Source: Spirochaeta isovalerica | Lineage (GTDB): Bacteria; Spirochaetota; Spirochaetia; DSM-2461 | DNA: 64,000 nt | NCBI RefSeq assembly: GCF_014207565.1 | Contig: NZ_JACHGJ010000001.1 | Coordinates: 930,001-994,000, forward strand | Reading direction: 5' to 3' | Shown here: positions 62,013 through 64,000 of the stretch, piece by piece | Layout of the letters: each line of letters starts with the position of its first letter | Numbering within the stretch: the stretch's first letter is position 1 | Made by a program: the position numbers and the translations under genes | Notes under the pieces: generated by a model | Database searches by the model: none | The model's input: only the letters and a program-made list of their open reading frames with translations | What the model was told of the DNA's origin: nothing

Positions 62013-63611
62013 TTATTTAAGAGAATGGACGATTTTTTCAGAACGGAAGTCCCTGGGAGACAGACCCACATTCTTTTTAAAGATAAAACTGAAATAATGG
62101 GGATCATTGAAACCCGCTTCGTAGGCGATATCAGAACTCCTCAATTCGGTATTCCGCAGAAGATACTTCGCTTTGCCGATCCGCACCGATGTGAGATACT
62201 CGATAAAGCTCCGTCCCGTTTCCTGAGAATATACCGTGCTGAAGTGGTTCGGACTGGCATTGACATGTTCCGCTACCGAGTGCAGACAGATATCCGGATC
62301 GGCAAAATGGCTGTCTATATACTCATTGGCCTTTCTGATCATTTCATAATGTTTGCCTTTACCCTGTGAATCGCGGAAAGCTAGGACTTTTTCTATCAGA
62401 TCCCGGACATGGAGAATGAAGCTCTCACGGGAACTGATCATATTGTTCAGCTTCTCCCGCAAAAGGAAAGAGGGAATAACTTCATGTACATCTCCGCCCA
62501 GTTCTCCGATTATCGCCGTGGAGGCGATGATAATATCGCCCAGCAGATAGTTGCTGAAAAAAGGAGAATAGGATTCGCTGTCGCCGAAGAGCGAAAGATA
62601 CTCCTCCATGATCACATCGATCTCGCCGGCCGCGGCATATTTGAGCCTTCCGGCTATACGGCAGCTTTCAGGGGGAAGCAAACTGATTTCCCCTGAGGAT
62701 GAATCCATATCTCCGGCTCCGAGAATAAGCTGTTGCCCCCGCTCCCCCATAAATCGGGAAACCCTGTCCGCTTCTTCATAGGAGAGGGGGATCTCCCCGA
62801 TCCTTTTCACAGCTCGGCCAATGCCGATGCTGACAGGGCAGCCGGTCTGTTTGGTAACCTCGGATTTCAATCCCTGGGCGAGAGAATAGGCGGTTTCTTC
62901 CACCGATTCCTCTTTCGATTCCTTAACAATTAAAACATGGCGCCCCGGACGCTCGGAAAAGAATATGACATCCGCTCTTTTTGAAAGATGACTCTTGAGA
63001 AACAATCTGGCGGAAGGCAGCTCTTTTTTTCTCCCCTCGGGAGCCTTAACTTTTACGATAGCAACCGCGTAGGCTCCTGAAATCAATTCAATCCCGAGAT
63101 CTCTCGCCTCTTCAATGGCACCGGCCGGAGAAACAAGACCAGCCGCCAGTTCCCGCAGCCATCGGTCCCGGAAAATTTCCTTCGATGAGAGAACCTGATT
63201 TCTCAGATTTTCCAGACTGACGATCTGTTCTTTCTCCTCTTCTATCGATGCAGCCACCTTATGAAGGATTTCGAGGAGCTCCGCTGAAGAAAAAGGCTTG
63301 AGCAGGTATTCCTCGACACCTATGGATATGGCCTCCCTGGCATAGCGGAACTCATCGTGTCCGGAGAGGATGATGATTTTCACCCAGGGCTGTTCCTTGC
63401 GGATGATCCGCGCCAGTTCCAGGCCATCGAGAAAAGGCATCCTGATATCGGTAATGAGAATATCGGGCTTCAACTCCTTGATCATGGACAGAGCCATCTC
63501 CCCGTCCGGAGCCTCCCCGACCAGGTTGAAAGGAGTTTCGTCCCAGTGAATATTGCTGCGGATCCCTTCGCGAAGGACAATTTCATCATCAACTAGAAAA
63601 ACATCATACAT
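62013..63611 (-). CDS. AraC-type response regulator (YesN-like)
   Basis: 532 residues. A receiver with Asp55 in ILITDIRMPF, Lys at about 105 (LLKPF) and a long linker (130-420) lead to two AraC HTH motifs at about 430-530: DPDICLHSVAEHVNASPNHF (first) and SDIAYEAGFNDPHYFSFIFK with the second recognition helix. Such regulators respond to extracytoplasmic ligands through a YesM-type kinase. The kinase gene upstream overlaps by eight bases. Targets may be sugar uptake genes outside the window. Confidence 0.92.
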   Translation of the reverse strand: MYDVFLVDDEIVLREGIRSNIHWDETPFNLVGEAPDGEMALSMIKELKPDILITDIRMPFLDGLELARIIRKEQPWVKIIILSGHDEFRYAREAISIGVEEYLLKPFSSAELLEILHKVAASIEEEKEQIVSLENLRNQVLSSKEIFRDRWLRELAAGLVSPAGAIEEARDLGIELISGAYAVAIVKVKAPEGRKKELPSARLFLKSHLSKRADVIFFSERPGRHVLIVKESKEESVEETAYSLAQGLKSEVTKQTGCPVSIGIGRAVKRIGEIPLSYEEADRVSRFMGERGQQLILGAGDMDSSSGEISLLPPESCRIAGRLKYAAAGEIDVIMEEYLSLFGDSESYSPFFSNYLLGDIIIASTAIIGELGGDVHEVIPSFLLREKLNNMISSRESFILHVRDLIEKVLAFRDSQGKGKHYEMIRKANEYIDSHFADPDICLHSVAEHVNASPNHFSTVYSQETGRSFIEYLTSVRIGKAKYLLRNTELRSSDIAYEAGFNDPHYFSFIFKKNVGLSPRDFRSEKIVHSLK

Positions 63612-64000
63612 AAGAGTTCACCACCGGCAGGGAAAAGAATACCCGGGTTCCTTCGCGGAACCGGCTTTCTATTTCCAATCTGGCAGCGCTGCTGTAATAG
63701 AGCTCCAGACGTTTGTTCACATTGTAGAGACCGTAAATATCATTATGAGAATCGGGCTCGGATATCTGGTTGATCTGACCGAGAATGTCCTCAAGCCTCT
63801 CTTCGGACATACCGATTCCATTGTCCTCAACGGAAAAACACATGCCCTGCTCATCCATCCAGCCCCGGACACGCAGGGTTCCCTTTCCCCGTTTATTTTT
63901 GATGCCGTGATAGAGTGCATTTTCAACCAGAGGCTGAAGAAGGAGCTTGACCATGACATTTTCAGCCATTGTCTTATCGTATTCGACTGTATAATCGAGT
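63604..64000 (-). CDS. YesM-like histidine kinase, C-terminal part (cut by window edge)
   Basis: The frame enters from beyond 64000 and ends at 63604, giving 132 codons. The residues LLLQPLVENALYHGI (N-box), EDNGIGMSEERL (G1) and NDIYGLYNVNKRLELYY (G2-like) are the ATPase end of the YesM/LytS family, which uses a His_kinase domain in place of HisKA. The stop overlaps the response regulator start by eight bases, so they form a two-component pair. The sensory part is outside the window. Confidence 0.85.
   Translation of the reverse strand, partial: LDYTVEYDKTMAENVMVKLLLQPLVENALYHGIKNKRGKGTLRVRGWMDEQGMCFSVEDNGIGMSEERLEDILGQINQISEPDSHNDIYGLYNVNKRLELYYSSAARLEIESRFREGTRVFFSLPVVNSYV

Overview
The window looks like the chromosome of a free-living, probably anaerobic spirochaete (Spirochaetaceae-like). 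The evidence is a UPF0164/PorV-like outer-membrane protein, a BMP/PnrA-type nucleoside importer, a di-iron ODP domain fused to GGDEF, extra EF-G paralogues like those of spirochaetes, a class II (B12-dependent) ribonucleotide reductase, and many TPR, ankyrin and two-component proteins. Composition is even. I see no insertion sequence, prophage or CRISPR array. Genes are dense and often overlap by 1-14 bases, and several good sigma70-type promoters and intrinsic terminators are readable.

Layout. 1-6.7 kb: envelope and TPR proteins, a TIR-like/ankyrin protein, an MTH1-like Nudix hydrolase with YqeC, a steroid 5-alpha-reductase-like membrane enzyme behind trpR, and slyX. 6.7-12.0 kb: a minus-strand operon murG-cvpA-holB-sensor kinase-NtrC regulator with its promoter at 12024-12052. 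12.1-12.3 kb: a tiny orphan transcription unit. 12.3-15.2 kb: a lipid kinase and the ODP-GGDEF protein. 15.2-15.8 kb: two tRNA-Val genes, a tRNA remnant and a 96-bp duplication. 15.8-25.9 kb: CAP protein, HIT protein, nrdJ with two NrdR boxes, two non-standard EF-G genes, citrate synthase and trmB. 26-35.5 kb: a protease/propeller/barrel protein, mfd, a three-gene operon with a receiver-PilZ protein, and metK. 35.6-47.7 kb: tRNA-Asn, a lipoprotein, an acyl-CoA synthetase, a tandem adenylate kinase, an XRE-cupin-phosphotransacylase fusion, a tex-led operon and a receiver/HATPase/cNMP protein.

47.8-56.5 kb is a nucleoside uptake and salvage island: a periplasmic BMP protein with its own promoter and terminator, an ABC ATPase, two permeases, phosphopentomutase, a long thymidine-kinase-like protein and adenosine deaminase. 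Together they would import purine and pyrimidine nucleosides, deaminate adenosine, phosphorylate thymidine-like nucleosides and feed (deoxy)ribose phosphate into central metabolism. 56.5-64 kb is sensory: a large ankyrin lipoprotein, a PhnD-like binding protein translationally coupled to a membrane histidine kinase, and a YesM/YesN-like kinase/AraC-regulator pair that runs off the window end.

The least ordinary items are the TIR-like/ankyrin fusion, the XRE-cupin-phosphotransacylase fusion, the adenylate kinase with a degenerate second copy, the pair of unusual EF-Gs, an array of four TCNGTTTCA sites before the nucleoside ABC operon, paired NrdR boxes exactly 31 bp apart, and the 23-codon orphan transcription unit. 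All functional calls come from reading the translated sequence and remembered family motifs; no search was run.
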